A DNA stretch of 64,000 nucleotides. Origin: Candidatus Koribacter versatilis Ellin345 (lineage in GTDB: Bacteria; Acidobacteriota; Terriglobia; Terriglobales; Acidobacteriaceae). The notes below the pieces were generated by a model, which was given only the letters and a program-made list of their open reading frames with translations, was not told the DNA's origin and did no database searches. Shown here piece after piece: positions 43,077-55,024 of this stretch. The translations under genes were made by a program, and so were the position numbers. Within the stretch, counting starts at the first letter, position 1, and the number at the start of each line of letters is the position of its first letter. The stretch is from NCBI RefSeq assembly GCF_000014005.1, contig NC_008009.1, positions 186,001 through 250,000 of the forward strand, read 5' to 3'.

Positions 43077-43529
43077 CTAAGGGTGCAACTGTATGTTTAC
43101 ATCCGTCATGTCATGCTCAACTTGAACGGCCACATCTTCAAAATGCGGCTTGCGCCACGCATGAAAAGGCCTCCCAAAACCTGCGGGTTCCTTTGGGCCA
43201 AACAGGCCCATATCCAGCTTTCCGTTGTCGTTTTTGTCTTCGTAAGCGCTTACGGCCCACCGACCCGCAGCAACTCGAAACGTGAAAGCTGGAATTGCAC
43301 CCGGAGCAATGCGGAGTTCCTGAACAGGATTGCGTAGAAATCCATCGGCGTCCCACAAGGCGACATACACGGCATGCTTGCCGGAAGCGCCCTGAATGTG
43401 CCCAGAGACCAGGACTTCCCGTTGTGCGAAAGAACCCGTTGAAAGCATCACCAACACCGCACCCAAAACAGCGTTGCGGACAAATCCAGGAAGCCACACC
43501 TCGTGGAAGTCATCACCTCTGAATCGCAT
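43077..43529 (-). CDS. Secreted DUF2141 protein
   Basis: 150 residues with a signal peptide (AVLGAVLVMLSTGSFAQRE). The mature part has VSGHIQGASGKHAVYVALW and the signature AVSAYEDKNDNGKLDMGLFGPKEP, with the calcium-binding-like D-x-N-D-N-G-K-L-D typical of DUF2141. Periplasmic or outer-surface immunoglobulin-like domain of unknown role. It lies 26 bases after jag on the same strand and may be part of that transcript. Confidence 0.85.
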   Translation of the reverse strand: MRFRGDDFHEVWLPGFVRNAVLGAVLVMLSTGSFAQREVLVSGHIQGASGKHAVYVALWDADGFLRNPVQELRIAPGAIPAFTFRVAAGRWAVSAYEDKNDNGKLDMGLFGPKEPAGFGRPFHAWRKPHFEDVAVQVEHDMTDVNIQLHP

Positions 43530-43555
43530 AGACCTCCAGGGCAGAGGTGATGGAT

Positions 43556-44107
43556 CTACCGTCTTCCCCGTCTTCCAAAGCTAGGTCGCCGTTCCACCGG
43601 CGCTGCTCCCTTGTAGTCCTTGGGATACAGCACCACGTGCCGACCCGCCGCTTCACCCGCGCTTTCGGTGCGTAGATCGGTTTCGCTGCGCAGCGCGATG
43701 TGCACAATGCGGCGCTCGCGCGACGACATCGGCGCGAACGAATACGGCATGCCGCTGTCGCGAACTTTGGCGGCAGCATGTTGTGCGGCCATCTTTAGTT
43801 CGTCGAGGCGCGTGGCGCGGTAGCCCATCGAGTCGAACTGTAGCTGGTCGTGTTCGTCAGGAGCGAGCCGCAGCATCTCGATGCACACAAACTCAAGCGA
43901 GCGCAGCAGTTCGGCGTTGCGCTCCAGCAGCAGGCTGCTGTCGGGTCCCGAGAGCTCGACGAGAATTTCCGGAGCCGTGAATTCCTTGTGCGGCTGCGGC
44001 GGATCCACGGTGATGCGGTACTTCAGGTGAAGGTTCCCCTCGCGGATCACCGTGTTAAGAAGTTCGCTGACTTTCTTGGCTGCGGCAACTTTGTCGTCAA
44101 TGGGCAT
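43556..44107 (-). CDS. jag: Jag-like KH/R3H RNA-binding protein
   Basis: 183 residues from ATG at 44107; TTG at 44122 would add five. The N-terminal KH-II-like region contains DSSLLLERNAELLRSLEFV, and the C-terminal R3H domain shows PMSSRERRIVHIALRSETDL (R-x4-H). A basic tail ends it. The place directly downstream of yidC in the rpmH-rnpA-yidD-yidC-jag order is conserved in bacteria. It probably binds RNA and links membrane insertion with envelope growth. A palindromic repeat separates it from yidC. Confidence 0.9.
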   Translation of the reverse strand: MPIDDKVAAAKKVSELLNTVIREGNLHLKYRITVDPPQPHKEFTAPEILVELSGPDSSLLLERNAELLRSLEFVCIEMLRLAPDEHDQLQFDSMGYRATRLDELKMAAQHAAAKVRDSGMPYSFAPMSSRERRIVHIALRSETDLRTESAGEAAGRHVVLYPKDYKGAAPVERRPSFGRRGRR

Positions 44108-44157
44108 AAGTGAACGCGTCAACTAGAAATGCAAACTAACTAGTGTACCTAAAACTC

Positions 44158-44197
44158 TGTCATCCTGAGCGGAGCAGCGCGAAGCGTTGCGGAGTGC
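44158..44197. repeat. Dispersed palindromic repeat (copy 5)
   Basis: TGTCATCCTGAGCGGAGCAG with GCGCGAAGCGTTGC and GGAGT. The right end is shortened where the yidC stop codon begins. Confidence 0.8.
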
Positions 44198-45949
44198 CTA
44201 CTCTTTGCCTTTCAGGCGCCGCTTGTTGGCTTGTTTCGCCCTTACCGCGGCAATCTCTCTCCCCAACTCTGTCTTGTTCATAATGAACTGCTGAGCAAAG
44301 CCGATGATGTTGCCCACAATCCAGTACAGCCCCAGTCCCGAGGCATAACGCAAGCTGATCCAGCCCAGGAACGCCGGCATCATGATGGTCATCATCTTCT
44401 GCTGCGCGGGGTCTATTCCGGCCTGCGGCGTCATGCGCTGCATCAGGATCGTGCTCGCCACGATCAGTACCGGGATGATGTACAGATGGTCTGGTCCCGA
44501 AAGATCATGCAACCAGAACCAGTTCGCCTGGCGCAGCTCAATCGCTACCGCCAGCATGCCGTAGAACGCGATCAGGAACGGCATCTGGATGACCAGCGGC
44601 AGGCAGCCACCCACCGGGTTCACGCTGTGTTGCTTGTAAAGCGCAGCCATTTCGGTGTTCATATCGGCGCGCTTCGGGTCGTTCATCTTGTACTTCTTGT
44701 ACTTTTCCTGGATCGCCTTCATCTGCGGCTGGATCTTCTGCATCTTCAGCGCAGACTTCATACTGCTCAGTCGCAACGGCAGCAGCACCAGGTTGATGAT
44801 TACCGTCAGGATGATGATCGACCAGCCCCAATTCGGCACCCAGTGATCATGCGTCCAGCGCAGCCACAGGAACAACGGCTTCGCAATGAAGCCGAGATAC
44901 TTTCCAAAATCGACAACCTTCGATAAGTCGGGCCCGTTCGGTTGTCCCGGCGCGGCGTTCGACTTCACCGACTCAAGGATGTGTAGGGCCTTTGGTCCCA
45001 CGAACAGCCGGGTCACCGTTGGCCCGCTCAGGTCGCCGACCGCAGAGCCGATCACATCCACCGGCTGCGTCTTGTTCGGATCGGGTTTGTCCAGATCCGC
45101 CGGAATCTTCAGCGTGTTATGCAGCGTGACCATGCTCGCCGCCGGCGGATTGTCCGGTAGGAAGAGCGCCGCGAAGTACTGGTCCTGCGCGCCCGCCCAG
45201 TTGAATGGCCCGCGCAGCGTTGCGCCGCCGACGATCTTTTTGCCCGTCTGGCGCTCAACTTCGCCGCTGTTCTCATACGCGATGGCTTGCAGTGCGTACG
45301 AGGTCGGCTGCACGTCGTCGCCAAAGCCGCTCGGCCATGCCGGAAGCGCTGTGACGTTCGATCCGCCGCGCGTAACGCTGGTTTCGACGCCAACCACGTA
45401 GCCGTTCGTGAAACGCAGCGTCTTCTTCGCCGAGAGATCGCCGTCGGAGAACTCAAACGTCAGCTCGCCTGGGACCTCGATTCTGCCGGTCGCGCTTGCC
45501 ACATACATTGCGTCGTTGAGCTTCGTTGTGAGGCCTTGGTCATAGGTGAAGAACGAGAGCGGATACCCGAATTGCTTCGCCGCTTCCCGGTTCACCAGTT
45601 CCAGCGGATTGCCGTGGTCATCCTTGTAGTTCTTCAGCACCCACGACTTCACCTGCGCGCCGCGATTGGTGAAGACGATTCGTGAAACTGCGTTCTCGAC
45701 GACGGTCTCGGTCTCGGCCTGCGCCTGTTTCGCGACGGCAGGTGTCGCGACCGCCGGAGCGCTAGCAGCCGGTTGTGAAGTCTGCGCCGCAACGGGCGCA
45801 CTCTTTTGGTTCTTGTCGTCTTGCTTCTTGGGTATGTTCTTGAAAAACACAGTCTGCCCAATCACGATCATGATGAATGTGAGCGCGAAAATGAGCAGCA
45901 GCTTGCGTTCGCTGCCGGGTTCTTGCTGAGGGTTCTTAATTTCCGCCAA
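44198..45949 (-). CDS. yidC: YidC membrane protein insertase
   Basis: 583 residues from a TTG start. An N-terminal membrane anchor (LLLIFALTFIMIVIGQTVFF) is followed by an A/P-rich linker and the large periplasmic P1 domain of Gram-negative YidC. The five conserved C-terminal helices begin near WGWSIIILTVIINLVLLPL. Cytoplasmic hairpin KMNDPKRADMNTEMAALY and GGCLPLVIQMPFLIAFYGML are signatures. It inserts and folds inner-membrane proteins alone or with Sec. It starts 14 bases after yidD. Confidence 0.96.
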   Translation of the reverse strand: MAEIKNPQQEPGSERKLLLIFALTFIMIVIGQTVFFKNIPKKQDDKNQKSAPVAAQTSQPAASAPAVATPAVAKQAQAETETVVENAVSRIVFTNRGAQVKSWVLKNYKDDHGNPLELVNREAAKQFGYPLSFFTYDQGLTTKLNDAMYVASATGRIEVPGELTFEFSDGDLSAKKTLRFTNGYVVGVETSVTRGGSNVTALPAWPSGFGDDVQPTSYALQAIAYENSGEVERQTGKKIVGGATLRGPFNWAGAQDQYFAALFLPDNPPAASMVTLHNTLKIPADLDKPDPNKTQPVDVIGSAVGDLSGPTVTRLFVGPKALHILESVKSNAAPGQPNGPDLSKVVDFGKYLGFIAKPLFLWLRWTHDHWVPNWGWSIIILTVIINLVLLPLRLSSMKSALKMQKIQPQMKAIQEKYKKYKMNDPKRADMNTEMAALYKQHSVNPVGGCLPLVIQMPFLIAFYGMLAVAIELRQANWFWLHDLSGPDHLYIIPVLIVASTILMQRMTPQAGIDPAQQKMMTIMMPAFLGWISLRYASGLGLYWIVGNIIGFAQQFIMNKTELGREIAAVRAKQANKRRLKGKE

Positions 45950-45963
45950 AGGTTTCTACCGTT

Positions 45964-46230
45964 TCATCGGACAGCGTCATGTGCCGTCGTGGAGATCTTG
46001 TCGTCGCAGCAGCTATGGGAACGTGGAACAGGGTCGTACCCTCCGCGCACAAATGGATGGCAGCGGAGCAGACGACCCAGCGCGAGCACGCTTCCGCGCA
46101 CCGCACCATGAATCGAAATTGCCTCCATCGCGTATTCGGAGCACGTCGGCACGTACCGGCAGGAGACGGGCAGCAGCGGCGAGATCCACCGCTTGTAGCC
46201 CTTCAGCATCTGCACCAGTACCGCCTTCAT
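45964..46230 (-). CDS. yidD: YidD membrane insertion efficiency factor
   Basis: 88 residues. The family core [32 protein letters not shown] and [17 protein letters not shown] is intact. It helps YidC-dependent insertion at the inner membrane. The ATG overlaps the rnpA stop by 4 bases. Confidence 0.95.
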   Translation of the reverse strand: MKAVLVQMLKGYKRWISPLLPVSCRYVPTCSEYAMEAISIHGAVRGSVLALGRLLRCHPFVRGGYDPVPRSHSCCDDKISTTAHDAVR

Positions 46231-46691
46231 CGCTGTTCCTTTCGCGCGCGAGGCTTATGTCTAGATACGTTTTCTACGGGACGTGGGTTCGCCTGTCCAG
46301 AGTTTGCGGCCTTCTCAATCACCGTGAGTGCCTTCTGCATTTCCGCAGTCAACACCGCGAAATCCGTGGCTAAAACCGTCTTTTTTGGGTTCACCACCAC
46401 GTCTACCGCGAAGGTGGGACGGAACCCGGCCCAACATGCCCGCGTCGCCTCGCGAAGCCGTCGTTTCATGCGGTTACGGTCGACGGCGCCACCGAGAGCG
46501 CGGCTCACTGTGTAGCCAATCCGCGGCGATTTTTCCGTGATGTTTGCACGGTAAAACGCGGTGAAATTCGCGGAAAAATGGCGTCGCCCCTGCTCATACA
46601 CCAGGCGGAAATCGGCGTGGCGGAGCAGGCGCGAGGCCTTCGGAATTTTCGCGGAAACACCGCCGCTCACGGCATTTTCTCGGAGCGTCAT
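46227..46691 (-). CDS. rnpA: Ribonuclease P protein component
   Basis: 154 residues from ATG at 46691; GTG at 46709 is an alternative. It contains [20 protein letters not shown] and the RNR signature [20 protein letters not shown]. With RNase P RNA (not in this window) it cleaves the 5' leader of tRNA precursors. The C-terminal 30 residues are a basic extension beyond the usual length. It is 54 bases after rpmH. Confidence 0.94.
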   Translation of the reverse strand: MTLRENAVSGGVSAKIPKASRLLRHADFRLVYEQGRRHFSANFTAFYRANITEKSPRIGYTVSRALGGAVDRNRMKRRLREATRACWAGFRPTFAVDVVVNPKKTVLATDFAVLTAEMQKALTVIEKAANSGQANPRPVENVSRHKPRARKEQR

Positions 46692-46745
46692 TGCGGCGCT
46701 GGGACTCACTTGTATGTATTCAGTCGTACCGGCGAACGCCGCTAA

Positions 46746-46901
46746 CTAGTCGCGGTATCCAGCACTTACGGAGACGCGCTTGCGCCCTTTGGCGCGGCGG
46801 CGCGAGAGTACGGCCGCTCCGCTCTTCGTCTTCATGCGGGTACGGAAGCCGTGCGTCTTGGAACGACGGCGGCGGTTGGGTTGAAAAGTACGCTTCGGCA
46901 T
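46746..46901 (-). CDS. rpmH: 50S ribosomal protein L34
   Basis: 51 residues read from ATG at 46901: [19 protein letters not shown], then RTRMKTKSG and a [18 protein letters not shown] end. Sequence and place before rnpA are diagnostic. The gene is too short and basic for automated ORF calls. The promoter should be in the 165-base gap to 47067. Confidence 0.97.
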   Translation of the reverse strand: MPKRTFQPNRRRRSKTHGFRTRMKTKSGAAVLSRRRAKGRKRVSVSAGYRD

Positions 46902-47066
46902 GGAACCTCAAACTCCCTTATTTCGATAACTTTGCACAGGGCAAACAACGAGTATATAGGAATTTGGCCGGAACCGGCAAACCCATTCCGCCAACATTTC
47001 TCCCACGGTAAAAAGGGAAACCTGAGTACAATCTCGTCTCCACTAGCATAACCCGGAGGTCGGGAA

Positions 47067-47465
47067 ATGCAGCTTACCGTCTCGCGCCAAACCTATACGC
47101 CGCGCTCCACCTGCGGCACCCTCTCTATCGACGGCGAATTTCAGTGTTTCACCCTCGAGCCCCACGCAGACCAGTCGCAAGGCAAACCCTTCTCCATTCC
47201 GGAAGGCACCTACCAGGTCACGCTCGAATTCTCGCCCAAGTTCAAGTGCGACACGCCGCACGTGCAGCACGTTCCCGGGTTTGAAGCGATCGAGATCCAT
47301 TACGGCAACTTTCCCAAGGACACTGAAGGTTGCTGCCTCGTCGGCACGACGCATGCACCCGACTTCGTTGGAAATTCCCGCGCCGCGTTCGCCGAATTGA
47401 TGGCGAAGCTGAAGGCCGCGGGAACCCCGCTCTCCGTCACCTACGAAAAGGCAGCCGTCCCATAA
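47067..47465 (+). CDS. DUF5675-family protein
   Basis: 132 residues, CGGAGG upstream of ATG. Motifs: STCGTLSIDGEFQCFTLEP near the start and TEGCCLVGTTHAPDFVGNSR at the end, with I-P-E-G-T-Y-Q-V in between. This matches the DUF5675 fold, which is seen in phage and bacterial proteins and shares a beta fold and a Cys-His arrangement with L,D-transpeptidase-like enzymes. No signal peptide. The function is unproven. Confidence 0.78.
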   Translation: MQLTVSRQTYTPRSTCGTLSIDGEFQCFTLEPHADQSQGKPFSIPEGTYQVTLEFSPKFKCDTPHVQHVPGFEAIEIHYGNFPKDTEGCCLVGTTHAPDFVGNSRAAFAELMAKLKAAGTPLSVTYEKAAVP

Positions 47466-47583
47466 AGCGGCATTCATCCCAAGCCCTAAGCAGTTCGTGG
47501 CCCCTCAGACTACATTCGATCGTCTGACGAGATTCTTGCGACTTTTGTGCCTCATCCTGAACAGCAGCCGAGGAGGACAGGCA

Positions 47584-48033
47584 ATGGGTTATGCAGTCGT
47601 GGTCGACATCGAGAAAGGCCATTCGTTGGCAGCAGCCGTGGAGGCGATCGCTCGCAAGCATGAGCAGGCGTGGAACTCGCACGACCGCCGCGCCTACGAA
47701 GAAATGTTCACCGAAGAAGCCGATTTCGTGAACGTCATAGCGCAGCACGCCCGCGGCCGTGACCACATCGGCCGGGATTTCGAGCAGATCCACCGCACCT
47801 TCATGCGCAATAGCGTGTTGAAGACCGAGCGTCCGGAAGTGCGTCCGCTCACCGACGACAGCGCCATCGCCCACATCCGCTGGGAAATGACCGGCATGGA
47901 AAAGTTGCCGGGCTGGAACATCCCCGACGTCCGCCGCGGTGTGCTGCTTTATGTGCTGGTAAAACGTGATGGCGAGTGGAAGGTGACGGCCTTCCAGAAC
48001 ACCGAAGAAATTGCGGTGAAAGTGCCGGAGTAG
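47584..48033 (+). CDS. SnoaL/DUF4440-like NTF2-fold protein
   Basis: 149 residues from ATG at 47584, chosen for its GAGGAGG site. The NTF2-like pattern is AIARKHEQAWNSHDRRAYEE, DFVNVIAQHARGRDHIGR, and C-terminal VLVKRDGEWKVTAFQNTE. Such SgcJ/EcaC-type proteins form a cone-shaped ligand pocket; the substrate is unknown. Its stop codon directly abuts the convergent SulP gene. Confidence 0.85.
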   Translation: MGYAVVVDIEKGHSLAAAVEAIARKHEQAWNSHDRRAYEEMFTEEADFVNVIAQHARGRDHIGRDFEQIHRTFMRNSVLKTERPEVRPLTDDSAIAHIRWEMTGMEKLPGWNIPDVRRGVLLYVLVKRDGEWKVTAFQNTEEIAVKVPE

Positions 48034-49695
48034 TTAGGCGTGTACTACGCTGGTCTGGAGCGCCTTCGCGCGCTCCAGCGCGTCGGAAATGCTGTTGAGC
48101 ATATTCTCCTCGCCCACGTGCGCACCCAACCCCGACTGTTCGATCAGTTCCTTGGGTTGTCGACGAGCGCCACACAGCAGCACCTTGCGCCCCGTCCTGC
48201 GTATCGCTTCGATCGCGGTCTCTAAAGCCTGAATACCGGTGGCGTCAATCGCGGTCATGTTGCGCAAGCGCACGATGACGACCGGCGGAAGCTCGTCAAT
48301 ACGCGAGGTGATCTCTTCCATCTTCTCCGTAGTGCCGAACAAGAACGGGCCGTGAATGCGGAAGATCGCGACGTAGCCCGGAATGTCCTTGTTCTGGAGG
48401 ATGTGTGCATGCCCGGCTTTCACGTACTCTTCGGTCACCATGCTCACGGTTGTGGTGAGCGACACCCGGCGAATGAAGACGAGCACTGCCATGATCATTC
48501 CGGCTTCGACGGCGGTGGTCAGGTCCGCGAAGACGGTCAACAAGAAGGACGCAAGCCACGTACCTATCTCCAGCTTCGAGAGCTTGAGGATCTGCGGGAT
48601 CTCGCGCCACTCGCCCATGTTGTAGGCCACCACGAACAGGATCGCCGAGAGCACCGCGAGCGGAATGAACTTCGCTGCCGGCGCCGCAAAGACCACAATC
48701 GCCAGCAACGTCGCCGAGTGAATCATTCCAGCGACGGGCGAGGTCGCGCCGGAGCGGATGTTCGTCGCAGTACGCGCAATCGCGCCCGTGGCAGGCAGTC
48801 CGCCAAAGAGCGGCGAAAAGATATTGGCAATGCCCTGGCCGACCAGTTCAACATTCGGGTTGTGCTTATCGCCGCTGAGCCGATCGGAAACCACGGCTGA
48901 CATCAACGACTCGATCGCGCCCAGCATTGCCACGGTCAGAGCGGGCGAGATCAGCGGTCGTAGCAGGTTGGCGTGAAACTGAGGGATCTCCAGCTTCGGC
49001 AAGCCCGATGGGATTCCTCCAAAGCGCGTTCCGATGGTCTGCACGTCGAGATGCAAAAGCAGCACCGCGGCAGTGCCCGCGACCAGCGCCACGATATAGC
49101 CCGGCACGCGCTTCACATAGCGCATGAAGGCAATGATGATCGCCAGCGCCAGCAAGCCAATACACGTTTCCTCAACAGAAAGCGTTCGGAAGTTTTTGCC
49201 GAGAACTTCCATGCGATCGAGAAAATCGCCCGGCACTTTTTCAATCTTCAGTCCGAAGAAGTCTTTAATCTGCGTGCTCGCGATGATCACCGCGATCCCG
49301 TTGGTGAATCCAACCACCACCGGCCGCGGAATGAACTTCACCGCCGACCCCAGTCCGGTGATGCCGAGCAGCACAAGAATCACTCCGGCTTCGAGCGTGC
49401 ACATGAACAACCCATCGATCCCATGCTTGGCGACAATGTTGTAGACCACGACGACGAACGCGCCGGTCGGGCCACCGATCTGTGTCAGCGAACCACCGCA
49501 CGCCGAGACGAGGAACCCGGCGACGATCGCGCAATACAGTCCGCTCTGCGGCGGCACGCCAGAAGCAATGGCAAACGCCATCGCCAGCGGAAGCGCAACC
49601 AGCCCCACAGTAATGCCGGCAAGCAGGTCGGCAACAAAGCGCTGGCGGGAGTAATCACGCAGCGCAAGAACGGACTTCGGTAGCCACTCGTGCAT
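48034..49695 (-). CDS. SulP-family anion permease with STAS domain
   Basis: 553 residues. Around twelve membrane segments begin GITVGLVALPLAMAFAIASG, and a family motif GGLPATGAIARTATNIRSGA is clear. The cytoplasmic STAS domain (about 440-550) contains VIVRLRNMTAIDATGIQALE. SulP proteins carry sulfate, bicarbonate or dicarboxylates across the inner membrane; which one cannot be told. The gene is monocistronic. Confidence 0.93.
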   Translation of the reverse strand: MHEWLPKSVLALRDYSRQRFVADLLAGITVGLVALPLAMAFAIASGVPPQSGLYCAIVAGFLVSACGGSLTQIGGPTGAFVVVVYNIVAKHGIDGLFMCTLEAGVILVLLGITGLGSAVKFIPRPVVVGFTNGIAVIIASTQIKDFFGLKIEKVPGDFLDRMEVLGKNFRTLSVEETCIGLLALAIIIAFMRYVKRVPGYIVALVAGTAAVLLLHLDVQTIGTRFGGIPSGLPKLEIPQFHANLLRPLISPALTVAMLGAIESLMSAVVSDRLSGDKHNPNVELVGQGIANIFSPLFGGLPATGAIARTATNIRSGATSPVAGMIHSATLLAIVVFAAPAAKFIPLAVLSAILFVVAYNMGEWREIPQILKLSKLEIGTWLASFLLTVFADLTTAVEAGMIMAVLVFIRRVSLTTTVSMVTEEYVKAGHAHILQNKDIPGYVAIFRIHGPFLFGTTEKMEEITSRIDELPPVVIVRLRNMTAIDATGIQALETAIEAIRRTGRKVLLCGARRQPKELIEQSGLGAHVGEENMLNSISDALERAKALQTSVVHA

Positions 49696-49781
49696 TGGGA
49701 AAATACGGGCCTTTTTATCAAGCTAGCAAGCAGAGTAGCTGAAGGGAATCACGGGAAGGTGGTACTCACATTGGGACAAAG

Positions 49782-49807
49782 CAAAACGGCGGGATCTCTC
49801 CCGCCGT
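49782..49807 (-). terminator. Terminator of acnA
   Basis: Minus strand ACGGCGGGA-GAGA-TCCCGCCGT followed by TTTGC. A perfect 9-bp stem 19 bases after the aconitase stop. Confidence 0.88.
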
Positions 49808-49826
49808 CAGTCAATCAGTTTCGCAA

Positions 49827-52550
<2,724 letters not shown>

Positions 52551-52862
52551 AGGAATTCCTCACAAAAATGCGCGCCAGGCGCGGTCAATCAGTTGTCAGG
52601 ATCTTGATGGCTTGGTTCACGCCTCGTGAGGAGTGAACACCCATCCCCAAACCCGAGGGAATCTCGAGTTTTCCGGGAGGGCGTGCAGGCATTGACCGGT
52701 ACAGGCTCGTCAGCCGGAACTCTTTAGTTTAACTCTGGAAGGGGGTGGAGGGGAATGGTGGAGAGGAGGGGGCGCGAAGCGAAGAGGGGAAGCGGCTTTT
52801 CTGCTATTTACAACTCGGTGGATGTCTGTGCTCGTGGGGTGGAGTAGAAGCGTCTATGGCCC
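52551..52862. other. Intergenic region between acnA and the dGTPase operon
   Basis: 312 bases: acnA leader and promoter on the left, then a purine-rich stretch from 52740 to 52795 with runs of G and A. No terminator with a clean T-run is seen for the dGTPase gene. No gene is supported. Confidence 0.5.
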
Positions 52863-54200
52863 TCACCGAGCGATGAAGTCCAGTGCTGAACCGAGACTAG
52901 CGCCTGTCAGTCTTCGATGCATCTCGATTGCGTGCCGTTCTGTCATGCCAGAGAGCAAATCGACCACTGCGCGCACAAGAGACCTTTCCTTCTCTGTCCC
53001 GGATTGTGACGACATATGAATTGCCTCAATATTTTCGCGATCGCTCGTCGGGAATATATGCGGCGCGTTCAGGGACTTCGCTTCCTCGTGGAAGATATTG
53101 AACAAGTCTTCAACTATCCGTTTTTGCCCGTATTGCTGTGTCGCGAGTGCGGGATTTTCAATCACGTAATGCCAAGTCAGCTGTTTCAGCATCTTCACTT
53201 CTTTTCTGAAACCCGGTGGAACCGACAGGAAAGCCTTTTTCCCATCCACTCCGACAGTCGAGTTGCTCACGTACCTGTTAATCAGCCCGGCAGTGAATGA
53301 GCGTAAGGCGGATCTTTGCTTCTGTGTGGCTCGGTACTCGACGTCCAGCGGAATGGTAATTGCCAGCTTATCGAAAGCTTCTTGCAACTCAGCAAATGCT
53401 TGATCGGGGAGCAATTCGTCGCGTTGCAGACGCTTTCTTGCACCATCATAAAAGCGCTGTCGCTCACCAGCGTCGGTTACCAGCAGGTGCAACGGAACAA
53501 GCCTCGCTCGGTAGAAGTCTTCGAGATCATGAACTGAGTACGTAATATCGTCGGACCAATCCATGATGCTAGCCTCAAGCGCCTGCTCGTCATCATTTGC
53601 ATTTTGCAGTTGGCGCGCGAATTTGAAATCGACAAGTTCGGCCTCATATGCTCCCCACTTACGATTCTTCTTCCCAGAGTTACCTCTCGCCCACGGGTAT
53701 TTCAGAACTGCGTTGAGCGTCGCGCGCGTTAAATTTAATCCTTCCATGTTCGAGGAGCGGAACGCGAGCTTGGTAATGATTCGAAAGCTTTGCGCATTGC
53801 CTTCAAAACCGTCCGGGAGATTCTGTTGTGTCGATAGTTTGTCCAACAGCACTTCTGAAACGTGACCGAACGGTGGATGGCCGAGGTCGTGAGCCAAGCA
53901 TGCAGCCTCGACAACGTCAGCATCGAGTCTCACTGAGAGAGAATTATCCGCAGCGAGAAACTTCTCGGCTAAACGACGCCCCACCTGCGCGACTTCTAGC
54001 GAATGTGTAAGACGGTTATGAAAGATGTGGCCTTCCTCGGACCCGACTACCTGGGTGATTCCGGCCAATCTTCGAAACGCTGACGTGAAGAGAATTCTGT
54101 CGCGATCGCGCTGCGCCGGGAGTCGATTGTCAGGAGGACGATCACTTGGGTGCCTGCGGTCAAACCTGCCAACGGCCTCGGGGTTGGTTCCGTTCGGCAT
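52863..54200 (-). CDS. HD-domain dGTPase-like deoxynucleotide triphosphohydrolase
   Basis: 445 residues from ATG at 54200, 2 bases after the previous stop. It starts with R-x-x-D-R-D-R-I-L-F-T-S-A-F-R-R-L-x-x-I-T-Q-V, the family N-terminal motif. HD metal ligands are H66 (NRLTHSLEV), H104-D105 (CLAHDLGHPPFGH) and D217/D218 in MDWSDDITYSVHDLEDF. The enzyme removes triphosphate from dNTPs. Housekeeping copies exist, but dGTPases also act in anti-phage defence by emptying the dNTP pool. Here it is the last gene of an XRE-ImmA operon, which favours an inducible role. Its codon use is more relaxed than its neighbours'. Confidence 0.93.
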   Translation of the reverse strand: MPNGTNPEAVGRFDRRHPSDRPPDNRLPAQRDRDRILFTSAFRRLAGITQVVGSEEGHIFHNRLTHSLEVAQVGRRLAEKFLAADNSLSVRLDADVVEAACLAHDLGHPPFGHVSEVLLDKLSTQQNLPDGFEGNAQSFRIITKLAFRSSNMEGLNLTRATLNAVLKYPWARGNSGKKNRKWGAYEAELVDFKFARQLQNANDDEQALEASIMDWSDDITYSVHDLEDFYRARLVPLHLLVTDAGERQRFYDGARKRLQRDELLPDQAFAELQEAFDKLAITIPLDVEYRATQKQRSALRSFTAGLINRYVSNSTVGVDGKKAFLSVPPGFRKEVKMLKQLTWHYVIENPALATQQYGQKRIVEDLFNIFHEEAKSLNAPHIFPTSDRENIEAIHMSSQSGTEKERSLVRAVVDLLSGMTERHAIEMHRRLTGASLGSALDFIAR

Positions 54201-54202
54201 CT

Positions 54203-54436
54203 TCAACGATTTCGTGTCGGACTGACCATTAGTGATTGAGTCTCAGAAAGCAATAACTCGCCCTGGGAAATCAAATGCCAAATTGCCTCCCGGACAGAAA
54301 TCGACGCGATCCGTAGCTGATCAGCGGTCTTAGAGATCACCTCGCTCGGTTCTAAGTCGGGGTGCATTCGGATGACTTCGAGGACTCTTTCCTCAACGGA
54401 GCGATCCAACGGGTAATTCGGTATGTGTGTAGCCAT
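54203..54436 (-). CDS. Small winged-helix-like protein of the dGTPase operon
   Basis: 77 residues from ATG at 54436 (AAAGGA upstream); an upstream TTG frame is possible. It begins MATHIPNYPLDRSVEERVLE, and the predicted helices LEVIRMHPDLEPSEVISKTA, RIASISVREAIWHLISQGEL and a beta pair LLLSETQSLMVS fit a compact winged helix-turn-helix. No known family is recognised. It lies 2 bases before the dGTPase start and 63 bases after immA, so it should be co-translated. It could be a regulator or an inhibitor of the dGTPase. Confidence 0.65.
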   Translation of the reverse strand: MATHIPNYPLDRSVEERVLEVIRMHPDLEPSEVISKTADQLRIASISVREAIWHLISQGELLLSETQSLMVSPTRNR

Positions 54437-54499
54437 AGAAAACGAATCCTTTGCTGCTTTTGTACTCACTGTCTGTTGGAAATCGCTCAATTAGTGCGA

Positions 54500-55024
54500 T
54501 CATTCAGGCGACAGCAAACCCAAATTCACTAGACGGTATTGCATCGCCAAGGGGCTTACTCGATATTTCCTTGCAAGCATCTTTAGGTCGTTGTCCGATA
54601 AATGAGCTTCGCCACGATAGGACGGCTTCAGGTCTCGATATAGAAATTCTGTTGGCATCAAAAGATTCGCAGCAAATGCGTTCGCTTCGATTTCTTTTTT
54701 GTCTGTCGCATCCGAGGACCTGCCATCTCGGCGAATCACAGTAAACCGCGAGTCAATGTATTCGCCTTCGTGATTTAAAGCGAAGTGCGCGAGTTCGTGC
54801 GCAACAGTAAACCGACGACGTGTTTGTGGATGCGCAGAGTTCACAGCGATACCCGTCATGCCGTTGCTGCGAATTAGGGCTCCAGACACTTCTCCGGCAT
54901 ACGCAGTTTCGATAATGGGGAGCCCCTCCGCTTCCGCAATACGTTCCACCGGAACGGGGCCGTCGTTTATGTTGTACTTCCGCAGGAGCTGCTCAACGCG
55001 CTGTTCTATTTCGGGTGGCCTCAT
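54500..55024 (-). CDS. ImmA/IrrE-family metallopeptidase
   Basis: 174 residues. The zinc motif is HELAH (76-80) in FTVAHELAHFALNH, with E113 of EIEANAFAANLLMPTEF as third ligand. N-terminal IEQRVEQLLRKYNI and the C-terminal RKYRVSPLAMQYRLVNLGLL helix-turn-helix-like segment are typical. ImmA proteases cleave a partner XRE repressor to start a mobile-element or stress response. The start overlaps the XRE gene stop by 4 bases (ATGA), so the partner is encoded just upstream. Confidence 0.92.
   Translation of the reverse strand: MRPPEIEQRVEQLLRKYNINDGPVPVERIAEAEGLPIIETAYAGEVSGALIRSNGMTGIAVNSAHPQTRRRFTVAHELAHFALNHEGEYIDSRFTVIRRDGRSSDATDKKEIEANAFAANLLMPTEFLYRDLKPSYRGEAHLSDNDLKMLARKYRVSPLAMQYRLVNLGLLSPE

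Noticed and set aside
46902-47066. Chromosomal origin next to rpmH
   Set aside because: No cluster of DnaA boxes, no AT-rich unwinding region, and no dnaA gene in the window.
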